Shown here: in pieces, positions 55,800 to 63,229 of the stretch | How positions within the stretch are numbered: the stretch's first letter is position 1 | How the letters are laid out: each line of letters opens with the position of its first letter | Assembly: GCA_046329555.1 (NCBI GenBank) | Contig: JAXLUK010000002.1 | Coordinates: 558,001-622,000, forward strand | Direction: 5' to 3' | DNA: 64,000 nucleotides | From: UBA1941 sp046329555 | Lineage (GTDB): Bacteria; Bacteroidota; Bacteroidia; Chitinophagales; LD1 | Notes under the pieces: model-generated | Seen by the model: only the letters and a program-made list of their open reading frames with translations | Database searches by the model: none | What the model was told of the DNA's origin: nothing | Position numbers and translations under genes: made by a program

Positions 55800-56251
55800 A
55801 CCACGAAGTAGAAACCCAATGGATGGGTAAGATGCAGTTTAATGCATTGGTTAACGGACATACTATGGTGATGGATGCGCCCGAGCGCGCCGGAGGTGAA
55901 GACCATGGACCAATTCCCAAACCACTTTTGTTAACGGCGTTATCGGGATGTACCGGCATGGATGTGGTGGCCTTATTGCGCAAGCAAGGCAAAATGCTCA
56001 CCTATTTCAACGTTAAAGTAACGGGCGAGCTCACGAAGCAAGCGCCTATTGCCTACTCCGCTATTCACATCCTGTACGAATTGAAGGGCAGTGAAGCCGA
56101 TCAGGAGGCGGCGTTAGAGGTAGTACAGCGTTCTCAGCACGAAATTTGCGGCGTTAGTTACATGTTGAAGAAAGCGCTGCCCGTAACCTGGGAAGTGCAG
56201 TTCAACAACCAAACCATTTTTAATAATCAGGCGGTGGCAGAAACCGCATAA
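55796..56251 (+). CDS. OsmC/Ohr family protein
   Basis: 151 aa OsmC-like fold. Both conserved cysteines are visible: the first in LLTALSGCTGMDVVALLRKQGK and the second in HEICGVSYMLKKALP. Members reduce hydroperoxides or handle thiol adducts. The ATG overlaps the DUF2892 stop (ATGA). Context suggests a role with persulfides (inference). Confidence 0.86.
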   Translation: MNHEVETQWMGKMQFNALVNGHTMVMDAPERAGGEDHGPIPKPLLLTALSGCTGMDVVALLRKQGKMLTYFNVKVTGELTKQAPIAYSAIHILYELKGSEADQEAALEVVQRSQHEICGVSYMLKKALPVTWEVQFNNQTIFNNQAVAETA

Positions 56252-56260
56252 TCAACAGTT

Positions 56261-56527
56261 ATGAAAGCATATAAAACCATTGTAGATGTACGCACGCCGG
56301 CCGAATTTATGGGCGGTCATGTACAAGGCAGCATCAACATTCCATTGGGCGAGGTATCGATGCGATTAGATGAAATCAAGCAGATGCAGCAACCCATTTT
56401 ATTGTGTTGCGCCAGCGGCAACCGCAGCGGACAGGCCATGCAATACCTCAAGGCGCAAGGCGTAGCATGCGAGAATGGCGGTGGTTGGATGCAAGTATAC
56501 GCCAACGTTCAAAAAGCCGTATCATGA
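56261..56527 (+). CDS. Rhodanese-like sulfurtransferase 1
   Basis: 88 aa single rhodanese domain. It opens TIVDVRTPAEFMGGHVQGSINIPLG; the active-site loop is CCASGNRSG with catalytic Cys. It ends YANVQKAVS. Moves sulfane sulfur through a Cys persulfide. It overlaps the next rhodanese by 4 bp. Confidence 0.9.
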   Translation: MKAYKTIVDVRTPAEFMGGHVQGSINIPLGEVSMRLDEIKQMQQPILLCCASGNRSGQAMQYLKAQGVACENGGGWMQVYANVQKAVS

Positions 56528-56838
56528 TTAACGCATTAAAGCAATTATTCGGACTGGGTCCGTCAACTGATTACCAGGCGCTGATGCAACAAGGCGCACA
56601 AATTGTAGATGTGCGCACCAAGGCAGAATATCAGGGTGGCCACATTCGCGGATCGATTAATATTCCGCTGCAAAGTTTAAGCGGTCAGCTTTCAAAACTC
56701 AAAAAAGACAAGCCGGTTATTACCTGTTGCGCATCCGGCATGCGCAGCGCATCGGCAAAAAGTATGTTAGCTGCAAATGGTTTCAAGGAAGTGTACAACG
56801 GCGGCGGCTGGATGAGTTTGGATGCCAAACTTCGGTAA
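56524..56838 (+). CDS. Rhodanese-like sulfurtransferase 2
   Basis: 104 aa, starting MINALKQLFGLGPSTDY then QIVDVRTKAEYQGGHIRGSINIPL; active-site loop CCASGMRSA. A paralogue of the preceding gene with an extra 15-residue N-terminus. It is the last gene of the cluster, with no clear terminator hairpin; a repeat region begins at 56865. Confidence 0.9.
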   Translation: MINALKQLFGLGPSTDYQALMQQGAQIVDVRTKAEYQGGHIRGSINIPLQSLSGQLSKLKKDKPVITCCASGMRSASAKSMLAANGFKEVYNGGGWMSLDAKLR

Positions 56839-56864
56839 GTTTTATAGAAAGCGGAGTATGATTA

Positions 56865-57004
56865 GGGCGTGCCCCCTACGGCAGCGGTGCAGTGCGCCAT
56901 AAGCAAGCAACGCATCGCTGCCTTCGGGGTCGGGCTGTTCGCTTGTAGTCCTCGCTCGGCTCGTACCTCACCTCGCTGCGGGCTACCGCTGCCATCCCTC
57001 ACGC
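56865..57004 (+). repeat. Structured GC-rich element, copy C
   Basis: GGGCGTGCCCCCT (56865-56877), then GGCAGCG (56880-56886) paired with CGCTGCC (56916-56922), then CGGGGTCGGGCTGTTCGC. A hairpin follows with GTAG...CTAC arms, then a tail GCCATCCCTCACGC. Order is the same as in copies A and B, but the stems have different sequences. Confidence 0.6.
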
Positions 57005-57100
57005 TCGGTGCCAGTTGGGCGTATATGCCCGAAAGGGATGCGACCCCGAGGCGCTGTGCTAAACGGTTCAATTTTTTTAGAAATTGTGTTGGGAGAAAAA

Positions 57101-57862
57101 TTAGGCTCAACCCTGCACCACTGCATGTTTACCGTACTATTGCGATTTTACGATTAAGGCTGAAACCCGCGCCACTGCTTGTTTGCCGTACTATTGCGAT
57201 TCTACGATTAGGCCAAAACCCGCATGAATGCTTATCGTAATATTACGATTTGGGGATGGCATCGGCTGAAACCCGCGCTATTGCTTATCGTATTATTGCG
57301 ATTTTACGATTTGCTTCATCTGTAAGCGCTACAGGGATGCGACCCCTGGGGTCGAGCAAAAGCAGTTGCGTTTTTAAGGTATTGAGCGTGAAGCAAAATT
57401 AGGCTCAAACCTGCACCACTGCTTGTTTGCCGTACTATTGCGATTCTACGATTTGGCCAAAACCCGCATGAATGCTTATCGTAATATTACGATTTGGGGG
57501 TGGCATCGGCTAAAACCCGCGCCATTGCTTATCGTATTATTGCGATTTTACGATTTGCATATTCTTTTGGTGCTACAGGGATGCGACCCTGATGGGGATC
57601 GAGAAAAAACAGTTGCCTTTTTTAAGGTTTTGAGCTTGAAATAAAATTAGGCTGAAACCCTTGCTACTGCTTGTTTACCGTACTATTGCGATTTTACGAT
57701 TAAGGCTGAAACCCGCGCCATTGCTGGGTTACCGTACTATTGCGATTCTACGATTTGGCCAAAACCCGCATGAATGCTTATCGTAATATTACGATTTGGG
57801 GATGGCATCGGCTGACACCCGCGCCATTGCTTATCGTATTATTGCGATTTTACGATTTAAGG
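57101..57862. repeat. Tandem repeat array with TATTGCGATTYTACGATT core
   Basis: Units beginning ttaggct at 57101, 57399 and 57647 (periods about 298 and 248 bp). Each holds several copies of TATTGCGATT(C/T)TACGATT and of aaacccgcgcc(a/t)ttgctt, joined by blocks such as ggccaaaacccgcatgaatg. The first two units also contain GACCC-type palindromes. The spaces between core copies are themselves repeated, so this is not a CRISPR. The surrounding stretch 57005-58024 has no supported gene. Confidence 0.8.
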
Positions 57863-58024
57863 CGCTGGATAGTCATGATTGTTTTGATTCTGGCCCCGAA
57901 GTATTTGCGCCGAGCGGCAGCGATTGAAACGAAAAGCCCGCAACGCCGGCCTCAGGACTTACGAAGTCTTAAAGACTTACGATGTCCCTGAAGGGGTGCT
58001 TCAAAAGGATGGGGTTGGATGGCC

Positions 58025-58105
58025 GGCGTGAGGACTTGGAGTGAAAAGCGCGGTGCGGCAGCAGGCTACCGCTGCCACTTCCGCGCCTGCTGCCGCAGCC
58101 GCCGA
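58025..58105 (-). repeat. Structured GC-rich element, partial copy D
   Basis: On the minus strand: a perfect 12-bp stem GCGGCAGCAGGC (58085-58096) paired with GCCTGCTGCCGC (58055-58066), then a tail TTTTCACTCCAAGTCCTCACG like the other copies' ends. The 5' blocks (GGGCGTGCCCC and CGGGGTCG) are absent. It lies just before the tRNA-fragment locus. Confidence 0.4.
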
Positions 58106-58127
58106 AAAACATATAATACCGGAAAAC

Positions 58128-58162
58128 AAAAAAGCGCACTCTTCAGTGCGCTTTCCTTTTTT
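58128..58162. terminator. Repeated terminator hairpin T1
   Basis: AAAGCGCACT/AGTGCGCTTT stem, 10 bp, tetraloop cttc, with A and T runs on the two sides. The first of four near-identical copies around the tRNA-fMet locus. Confidence 0.75.
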
Positions 58163-58163
58163 G

Positions 58164-58226
58164 TAGCGGGGACAGGACTCGAACCTGTGTCCGCCTTTGG
58201 CGGATATAAGCACAACAGACCGCAAT
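58164..58226 (-). pseudogene. Partial tRNA-fMet-like sequence F1
   Basis: Minus strand: GTTGTGCTTATAT (resembles the GTTGGGCTCATAA anticodon arm), a TCCGCC-aaa-GGCGGA hairpin, T-arm ACAGG-TTCGAGT-CCTGT and 3' end CCCCGCTA. The last 25 nt are identical to the real tRNA-fMet at 61052-61124. The D-arm and 5' acceptor strand are missing. Nearly the same sequence is F3. Confidence 0.75.
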
Positions 58227-58260
58227 AAAAAAAGCGCACTCTTCAGTGCGCTTTTCTTTT
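58227..58260. terminator. Repeated terminator hairpin T2
   Basis: Same AAAGCGCACT/AGTGCGCTTT stem as T1, immediately beside fragment F1, with a TTTTCTTTT tail. Confidence 0.75.
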
Positions 58261-58261
58261 G

Positions 58262-58308
58262 TAGCGGGGAGGGCTCGAACCTCCGCCCAGGGCGGATATG
58301 AGCACAAC
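58262..58308 (-). pseudogene. Partial tRNA-fMet-like sequence F2 (variant)
   Basis: Minus strand: GTTGTGCTCATAT, a TCCGCC-ctg-GGCGGA hairpin, and a T-arm in which the stem is GGAGG/CCTCC instead of ACAGG/CCTGT, so pairing is kept by paired changes (though it overlaps the preceding hairpin). Ends CCCCGCTA. Confidence 0.65.
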
Positions 58309-58316
58309 TTAATAGA

Positions 58317-58324
58317 TTTTAAAA
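58317..58324. repeat. 8-bp target-site duplication, left (ttttaaaa)
   Basis: Direct copy of the 8 bp at 60634-60641, flanking the IS1595-type element. Eight bp is the usual target duplication of this family. Confidence 0.85.
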
Positions 58325-58347
58325 GGCAATGATATACTTGTTTATCC
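58325..58347 (+). repeat. Left terminal inverted repeat
   Basis: 23 bp starting GGCAATGATATACTTG; it differs from the right end by two bases. It contains the -33 part of the transposase promoter. Confidence 0.88.
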
Positions 58348-58367
58348 TAAATATAGTTTTACCTTTG
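58337..58367 (+). promoter_or_regulatory. Bacteroidota-type promoter of the IS element
   Basis: CTTG (58337-58340; consensus TTTG), 19 bp, then TACCTTTG (58360-58367; exact TAnnTTTG), 21 nt before the transposase ATG. The -33 box is inside the terminal repeat, so the transposon supplies its own promoter. Confidence 0.7.
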
Positions 58368-58388
58368 CTTCGCAATTGATAGCAAGTT

Positions 58389-59360
58389 ATGAAAAACTTT
58401 AACAACCTTATCGAAGTAATCACCCACTTTTCAGATAAAAAAGTAGCGAAAGAATATCTGTTTTCATTGCGGTGGAAGGACGGCATAGTTTGCCCCTACT
58501 GCAACGGAAAAAACGCAAAGCGTTTGAATAGTAAAGTTCACGATTGCAAGTGCTACGATTGCCGCAAACCGTTTTCAGTTACTAAAGGAACTATATTTGA
58601 AAACAGCCCAATTCCATTGCAAAAATGGTACGCTGCTATTTACCTAATCACTGCTCACAAAAAAGGTATTTCATCGCATCAATTAGCGCGTGATTTAAGC
58701 CTGACACAAAAGAGCGCATGGTTTGTATTGCAGCGCGTTCGTTTCGCGCTTCAAACGGGAAGTTTTGAGCCAAAATCAGGAGCGATTTTACAGGTGGACG
58801 AAACCTATGTTGGAGGTAAGGAAAAGAACAAGCACCAAAGCGCCTTTGCCCGGAAAGAAAAGTTAGAAAAAATTGAATCAGGCGAAGCTAAGTGGCCTAC
58901 TGGTCGCAGCCTTGACGGTAAAACACCAGTTGTGGGAATGCTTGAAACTGGCGGCAAGGTTACGGCAAAGGTTGTGAAGGACACAACTAAGCATTCGCTT
59001 CTTCCTTTCATCCATGAGAACGCGAAGAAAGATAGCATTATTGTAACAGACGAACACCGCCCATACTGGCACGTTAAACAAACCTACGCTCACCATGTTG
59101 TTAACCACAAACAAGGCGAATATGTATCAAACGGTTTCCATACGAACGGTATTGAAAATTTTTGGAGTTTGTTCAAACGCGGAATCATTGGCATCTATCA
59201 CCAAATTTCTGACAAGCATTTAGATAAGTATGTTGACGAGTTTGAGTTTCGTTATAACAGCCGGAAAATGAGTGATTCGGAACGTTTTGAAAATATGCTA
59301 ACTTTGATTCAGAAACGCCTAACTTATTCTAAACTGATTTCGCCAAATGGAAACGCCTAA
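58389..59360 (+). CDS. IS1595-family (ISXO2-like) transposase
   Basis: 323 aa. The N-terminal zinc ribbon has two Cys pairs (CPYCNGKNAKR and CKCYDCRKPF), followed by a helix-turn-helix-like GISSHQLARDLSLTQKSAWFVLQRVR. The DDE-type core has D in VDETYVGGKEKN and TDEHRPYWHV, and FHTNGIENFWSLFKRGIIGIYHQ with the last acidic residue. The tail HLDKYVDEFEFRYNSRK matches the family. It has a complete frame and looks intact. Its stop overlaps the first passenger gene by 14 bp. Confidence 0.93.
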   Translation: MKNFNNLIEVITHFSDKKVAKEYLFSLRWKDGIVCPYCNGKNAKRLNSKVHDCKCYDCRKPFSVTKGTIFENSPIPLQKWYAAIYLITAHKKGISSHQLARDLSLTQKSAWFVLQRVRFALQTGSFEPKSGAILQVDETYVGGKEKNKHQSAFARKEKLEKIESGEAKWPTGRSLDGKTPVVGMLETGGKVTAKVVKDTTKHSLLPFIHENAKKDSIIVTDEHRPYWHVKQTYAHHVVNHKQGEYVSNGFHTNGIENFWSLFKRGIIGIYHQISDKHLDKYVDEFEFRYNSRKMSDSERFENMLTLIQKRLTYSKLISPNGNA

Positions 59361-60234
59361 AGGGGATTTTTGCATAGAAATAGATTTTGACAAGGATTCC
59401 CGCAATCCTGAACGGGTGTTTAATGCCCTTTCGTCAATGATTGGTGCGTTAAAAAGTTTTGATGAATCTTTAGTTGATTCTATAAGTGGAAGCATACAGC
59501 CAGTTTTATTATTGGAGGATATTGAAACTGGTTCTATTAGAGTCTGGCTTAGGCAACTCCTTGAAAAAGTAGATGATGATGCGCTAAAAGATTTGGATTG
59601 GAAAAAACAAATTGGGGCATATTTAGTAAAGGCAAAATATGTTGCTATTGACTTTCTGCATGGCAAAACACGAATATCAGATGGCGACGAATTGAGGCAG
59701 CTTCTAACAAAACTATATGAACTGGCCCAGCAAACAGATGTAAATAAATTTCCGGCGTATTCGCCAGTGAAAATATCCGATTTGATAAGCAATATAGATA
59801 AAATAAACAAATCGCTTCAGTCGCTTTCAGACAAAGATACCGCTAAGTTTATTGCAAAGGATGGAACAGCCACATTTAACGCGGAGTTTAACTTTTCGCC
59901 AGAAGATATTGAGGATCTGTTGACGAGAGATAAAATTGAAAATACGACAGAAATGATTCTTAAGGTTAAAAAGCCAGACTACTTAGGAAATTCTAAATGG
60001 GAATTTAAGCATGATAACCGAACCATTGATGCAAAAATAACGGACGAGGTGTGGGTGAAGCGCTTCCAACAAAGGTTGGAAGATGTTAGGCCGGGCGATT
60101 CCATTAAAGGTAAAGTAAAAATACTTGTGAAATACGGTTATGACTCAACGGTTATAGGCACTAATTATGAGGTGATTTCTGTTTTAGGAGTAATAAGAGA
60201 TGAATCAATCACCATAGAGATTTTCCCAAAATGA
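59347..60234 (+). CDS. IS passenger protein 1, unknown function
   Basis: 295 aa, no signal peptide or membrane segment, predicted soluble alpha/beta. Starts METPKGDFCIEIDFDKDSRNPERVFNALSSM. It has a recognisable conserved block around EDIETGSIRVWLRQLLEKVDDDALKDLDWKKQIGAYLVKAKY and another at LKVKKPDYLGNSKWEFKH. I recall similar proteins of unknown function in other bacteria but cannot name a family. It begins inside the transposase stop region (14-bp overlap) and ends in an ATGA overlap with the next gene, so it is part of one operon. Confidence 0.8.
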   Translation: METPKGDFCIEIDFDKDSRNPERVFNALSSMIGALKSFDESLVDSISGSIQPVLLLEDIETGSIRVWLRQLLEKVDDDALKDLDWKKQIGAYLVKAKYVAIDFLHGKTRISDGDELRQLLTKLYELAQQTDVNKFPAYSPVKISDLISNIDKINKSLQSLSDKDTAKFIAKDGTATFNAEFNFSPEDIEDLLTRDKIENTTEMILKVKKPDYLGNSKWEFKHDNRTIDAKITDEVWVKRFQQRLEDVRPGDSIKGKVKILVKYGYDSTVIGTNYEVISVLGVIRDESITIEIFPK

Positions 60235-60404
60235 TTGAGGAAGAAATCACTAACCCGCACTACATGAAGTTTAATGATGCAATGAAAATCATTGCGAACG
60301 TTGACAAGAAAGTGGTTGACGCTCGAATGGGTAGGCCCGCGCGCATTAAGAAGAGCGAGGAGCCGAAGGCGGTAACCGTGAAATCAAAACGAAAACAGAG
60401 GTAA
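60231..60404 (+). CDS. IS passenger protein 2, 57 aa basic protein
   Basis: 57 aa: MIEEEITNPHYMKFNDAMKI ... ending KSKRKQR. Very basic C-terminal half (RMGRPARIKKSEEPK). Starts in ATGA overlap with passenger 1 and ends in TAATG overlap with passenger 3. Function unknown; possibly nucleic-acid binding. Confidence 0.75.
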   Translation: MIEEEITNPHYMKFNDAMKIIANVDKKVVDARMGRPARIKKSEEPKAVTVKSKRKQR

Positions 60405-60616
60405 TGTCTAACATTTTACGGGTAATCTTGCACCCTTCTGGCGAGGTGAAATATTACAAACCATCCCAAATTTACGCTCATGGCGAAACGGATGGTTTGG
60501 GTTGGATTAAAGTCAAAGAAGAGGGTGTAATGTACACGCGATTTTTACGAACGCCGTACTACGATTTTAAAGACAGGTACAACGAGTTATCATTAAAAGA
60601 AAAGGGCGAAGGATAA
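60404..60616 (+). CDS. IS passenger protein 3, 70 aa
   Basis: 70 aa, starting MSNILRVILHPSGEVKYYKP, with a GLGWIKVKEEGVMYTRFLR core and a charged end. No family recognised. Its last codons and stop fall inside the right terminal repeat (60611-60633), so the gene is bounded by the element. Confidence 0.75.
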   Translation: MSNILRVILHPSGEVKYYKPSQIYAHGETDGLGWIKVKEEGVMYTRFLRTPYYDFKDRYNELSLKEKGEG

Positions 60617-60633
60617 ACTAATATATCATTGCC
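60611..60633 (+). repeat. Right terminal inverted repeat
   Basis: GGATAAACTAATATATCATTGCC; the inverse complement of the left end with two differences. Confidence 0.88.
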
Positions 60634-60871
60634 TTTTAAAATTATCAAGGTAGCGCCTGCCCGTTCCGGTTTTGAACCATTTTTCACGAGCCATAGCATC
60701 ATTCTTTGATTCAAACACTTCAGTATACACCAACTGCCATGGCTGACCACGTTTGGTAAAGCCTCGGTTTTGCGGATGATTATGTGCTTTCAAACGAGCG
60801 TTAATGTTGTTGGTAAATCCAATGTATCTCTTCTGCAACGAGTCGCTGTATAAAACGTACACTGTAAACAT
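60626..60871 (-). CDS. GIY-YIG nuclease-domain protein, end rewritten by the IS
   Basis: 81 aa single-domain GIY-YIG protein (URI/UvrC-like). Motifs: VYVLYS and RYIGFT (GIY-YIG), conserved Arg in NINARLKAH and Glu in MAREKWFKTG. The IS1595 element entered the last codons: the present C-terminus NFKRQ is encoded partly by the terminal repeat, replacing NFKIY. Two changed residues at the tip may not abolish activity. It lies between tRNA-fMet-like fragments F2 and F3, so it is probably a tRNA-associated mobile or homing gene (inference). Confidence 0.85.
   Translation of the reverse strand: MFTVYVLYSDSLQKRYIGFTNNINARLKAHNHPQNRGFTKRGQPWQLVYTEVFESKNDAMAREKWFKTGTGRRYLDNFKRQ
60634..60641. repeat. 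8-bp target-site duplication, right (ttttaaaa)
   Basis: Second copy of the duplication; see 58317-58324. Confidence 0.85.
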
Positions 60872-60914
60872 AGGTAAGTGATGAATTTCAATTATAGTGG
60901 TGTTTTTTTAAAAA

Positions 60915-60950
60915 CAAAAAAGCGCACTCATCAGTGCGCTTTCCGTTTTT
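60915..60950. terminator. Repeated terminator hairpin T3
   Basis: Same AAAGCGCACT/AGTGCGCTTT stem as T1, with loop catc instead of cttc. It lies just upstream (minus-strand sense) of the GIY-YIG gene leader. Confidence 0.75.
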
Positions 60951-60951
60951 G

Positions 60952-61013
60952 TAGCGGGGACAGGACTCGAACCTGTGTCCGCCTTTGGCGGATATAAGCA
61001 CAACAGACCGCAA
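60952..61013 (-). pseudogene. Partial tRNA-fMet-like sequence F3
   Basis: Identical over its length to F1 (58164-58226): TCCGCC-aaa-GGCGGA hairpin, T-arm ACAGG-TTCGAGT-CCTGT, CCCCGCTA end. Together with T3 and T4 it makes a ~130-bp direct repeat of the block at 58125-58250. Confidence 0.75.
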
Positions 61014-61014
61014 T

Positions 61015-61050
61015 AAAAAAAGCGCACTCTTCAGTGCGCTTTCCTTTTTT
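61015..61050. terminator. Repeated terminator hairpin T4
   Basis: AAAGCGCACT/AGTGCGCTTT stem with a TTTTTT tail, directly downstream of tRNA-fMet in the minus-strand sense; it is the tRNA's natural terminator and probably the source of T1-T3. Confidence 0.8.
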
Positions 61051-61051
61051 G

Positions 61052-61124
<73 letters not shown>

Positions 61125-61206
61125 ATATTGCGGCCGCAAAGATAACCAAAAAATTGGTTCCGCGTACGAATCTTTCTAAAATTCCGGTATCAACAGGGTG
61201 ATGGCG

Positions 61207-62124
61207 TCAAACCACTACCCGTATCGCCTTCTCTATCAGCGATAACTCAAACGGCCCCCCGCCCAGCAAATCGCCATCGCTTTCCATGTAAACCGGACCG
61301 CCGGAAACCGTTTCGATACGAACTTCCTTCGCTAAAAATGTATCTACCTTTTCTAAATCCGTATAGCTGCCATCGTACAACTTCAATATATTTCTAAACA
61401 CTTCTGTACGCGAAAAATCTTTGGCTACAGCCACAAACAAATGCCCGCCGTCCAACTGCGCGCCGGGCATTAGCTTCATGCCGCCACCACCATATTTGCC
61501 AATCCCTGAAAGCGCCAGATAACACGAGGTCTCCATGTGCTTCCCATCAACGGTGATGCGCAATACGGGCTTCTGATAACTAAATAAACAACGCACCATG
61601 CCAAGCAGATAAGCCATTTGTCCGTACGCCTTAAACCGATCGGTGCGCGCCACTACATACGCATCAAAACCAACTCCGGCAAAACTGTGGAAATAGGTCA
61701 CGGTGCGCTGACCATTCATGGTGGTCACCGCCTTGCCTGCATTCTGAACCATGGTATTCCCTTTCGCAATGAGCGCTACCGCATCTTTCACCTTTTTAGG
61801 TACACCACTGCTTTTGATCCAATCGTTCCCTGTCCCTAATGAAATTACGGCAATGGTTACATCCGTTGTAGACACCTCTTGCTGCTTCATCAGTCCATTC
61901 ACTACATCATGAAAATTACCATCGCCACCTACGCTGATAATCTTTCTGTAACCTTCCTGCAAAGCCGCTTGCAACAACACATCGGCGCGCGCATCAGCAG
62001 TAGTCATTACGGCATCAAACGCGACACCCTGGCGCTTCAACTCCTGTTCAATTAACGGCCATTGCTTCCTCGCTTTTCCAAAACCGGAAACCGGATTGAC
62101 AATCGCTTTCCACTGTTCAAACAT
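61207..62124 (-). CDS. Diacylglycerol/sphingosine kinase family lipid kinase
   Basis: 305 aa. The DAGK catalytic domain begins WKAIVNPVSGFGKARKQW. The ATP-loop motif is VGGDGNFHDVVNGLM (the usual GGDGT with Asn for Thr). ISLGTGNDWIKSSG follows, and the C-terminal domain has LALSGIGKYGGGGMKLMPGAQLDGGHL and MESDGDLLGGGPFEL. It phosphorylates a membrane lipid, probably diacylglycerol or a sphingoid base. It is divergent from ppx with 112 bp between. Confidence 0.9.
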   Translation of the reverse strand: MFEQWKAIVNPVSGFGKARKQWPLIEQELKRQGVAFDAVMTTADARADVLLQAALQEGYRKIISVGGDGNFHDVVNGLMKQQEVSTTDVTIAVISLGTGNDWIKSSGVPKKVKDAVALIAKGNTMVQNAGKAVTTMNGQRTVTYFHSFAGVGFDAYVVARTDRFKAYGQMAYLLGMVRCLFSYQKPVLRITVDGKHMETSCYLALSGIGKYGGGGMKLMPGAQLDGGHLFVAVAKDFSRTEVFRNILKLYDGSYTDLEKVDTFLAKEVRIETVSGGPVYMESDGDLLGGGPFELSLIEKAIRVVV

Positions 62125-62161
62125 TGGGGAAAAGTAACATAATTACCTAAGTTTTACTTCT

Positions 62162-62169
62162 TAGTTTTG
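62162..62169 (+). promoter_or_regulatory. -7 promoter element (TAGTTTTG) upstream of ppx
   Basis: Exact TAnnTTTG, 67 nt before the ppx start, in the divergent region. No good -33 match. Confidence 0.4.
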
Positions 62170-62236
62170 AGGGAAAGCGGGTTCGAAAACCAGTGTAACA
62201 AAGCACGTACAGCACACGGTTTTCTGGCTCTAACAA

Positions 62237-63148
62237 ATGCACATGGAACTAAAGAAATTTGCTGCTATCGATATTGGTTCGAATTCTGTTCGATTGCTGA
62301 TTGAGCATGTGATTGAAACACCTAAAGAGGCGATGTTCAAAAAGAACTCGCTCATTCGCGTACCGGTGCGTTTGGGCGCCGATGCGTTCAACGACGAGAA
62401 AATTCCGGAGCGTACGGTAAAGAAGTTAGTAGAAGCCATGGTTGCTTTTCGTTACCTGATGCAGGTGAATGACGTGGTGTATTATAAAGGTTGCGCCACC
62501 TCGGCCATGCGCGAGGCGCGTAACGGGCCGGAAATTGTAAAACGAATTAGAAAAGAAGCCGGCATTGAAATTGAAATCATTTCAGGCAACAGCGAGGCTA
62601 ATGTCATTTTTAACTCGCAGAATTATGTAGCCCAGCGCACTTCCGATAACTGCGTATTCATTGACGTAGGCGGCGGCAGTACTGAGATTACGATCTTTCA
62701 AAACAGCAAAGTAAGCGCAGCAAAATCATTCGATATCGGCACCATCAGGCTGATGAATGAGCAAGTAACTAAGGAGCATTGGAAAACGTTGCGTGATTGG
62801 TTAAAGAAAGAAACGAAGGGGCTCAAATCCTTTGCTGTAGTGGGTTCTGGCGGAAACATCAATCGTTTATCGAAGTTGGCAGAACTAAAACAAGGCAAGC
62901 CGCTGTCGCTTGATATACTCACTGCGATGCATGCGCAGTTAAAGAAACTTTCCGTAGAAGAAAGGATGAAACAATTCGACCTGAACCCCGACCGCGCGGA
63001 CGTTATTGTTCCCGCAGCAGAAATTTTTATCCGGCTGATGGACTGGCTGGATGCATCGAAAATTTATGTGCCTAAAATTGGATTGAGTGATGGCTTGGTT
63101 CGTGAAGCCTATTGGGAATGGAAAGGTCACCAACGCAAAGGGCTGTAG
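62237..63148 (+). CDS. Ppx/GppA family phosphatase
   Basis: 303 aa. Actin-like ATPase fold: phosphate loops AAIDIGSNSVRLLI and IDVGGGSTEITIF, catalytic-site region around SGNSEANVIF, and VVGSGGNINRL. This length fits the short exopolyphosphatase/pppGpp phosphatase type without the HD domain. It hydrolyses polyphosphate or pppGpp. MELKK at 62243 is an alternative start. Confidence 0.9.
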   Translation: MHMELKKFAAIDIGSNSVRLLIEHVIETPKEAMFKKNSLIRVPVRLGADAFNDEKIPERTVKKLVEAMVAFRYLMQVNDVVYYKGCATSAMREARNGPEIVKRIRKEAGIEIEIISGNSEANVIFNSQNYVAQRTSDNCVFIDVGGGSTEITIFQNSKVSAAKSFDIGTIRLMNEQVTKEHWKTLRDWLKKETKGLKSFAVVGSGGNINRLSKLAELKQGKPLSLDILTAMHAQLKKLSVEERMKQFDLNPDRADVIVPAAEIFIRLMDWLDASKIYVPKIGLSDGLVREAYWEWKGHQRKGL

Positions 63149-63229
63149 TTGATTTCTTAAAATTTATTAATCGGTTGTAGAAGAAAGAAAATCCGCTTTT
63201 CATTTGCGGAACCTTAAACTTTCTTCACC

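Larger units (their letters stand above)
58325..60633 (+). mobile_element. IS1595-family element with three passenger genes
   Basis: 2,309 bp bounded by 23-bp imperfect terminal inverted repeats: left GGCAATGATATACTTG... (58325-58347), right its complement (60611-60633), 21 of 23 matching. The 8-bp direct repeats ttttaaaa lie on both sides. Contents: an ISXO2-like transposase and three overlapping short genes. It lies in the last codons of the GIY-YIG gene: joining the flanks without the element and one target copy restores the frame to end YLDNFKIY instead of YLDNFKRQ. That confirms the insertion and its boundaries. Confidence 0.9.

Noticed and set aside
57101..57862. CRISPR-like spacing of the TATTGCGATTYTACGATT repeats
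   Set aside because: Spacers are themselves repeated between units, spacing is uneven, and no cas genes are seen.
58001..58225. Open frame on the minus strand reading VVLISAKGGHRFESCPR
   Set aside because: It is the translation of the tRNA-like fragment F1; the same peptide arises at 61000, so it is not a gene.
58128..61050. Integrated genomic island with attL/attR at tRNA-fMet
   Set aside because: Direct repeats exist, but there is no integrase. The only large gene block is the IS element, whose own borders explain it.
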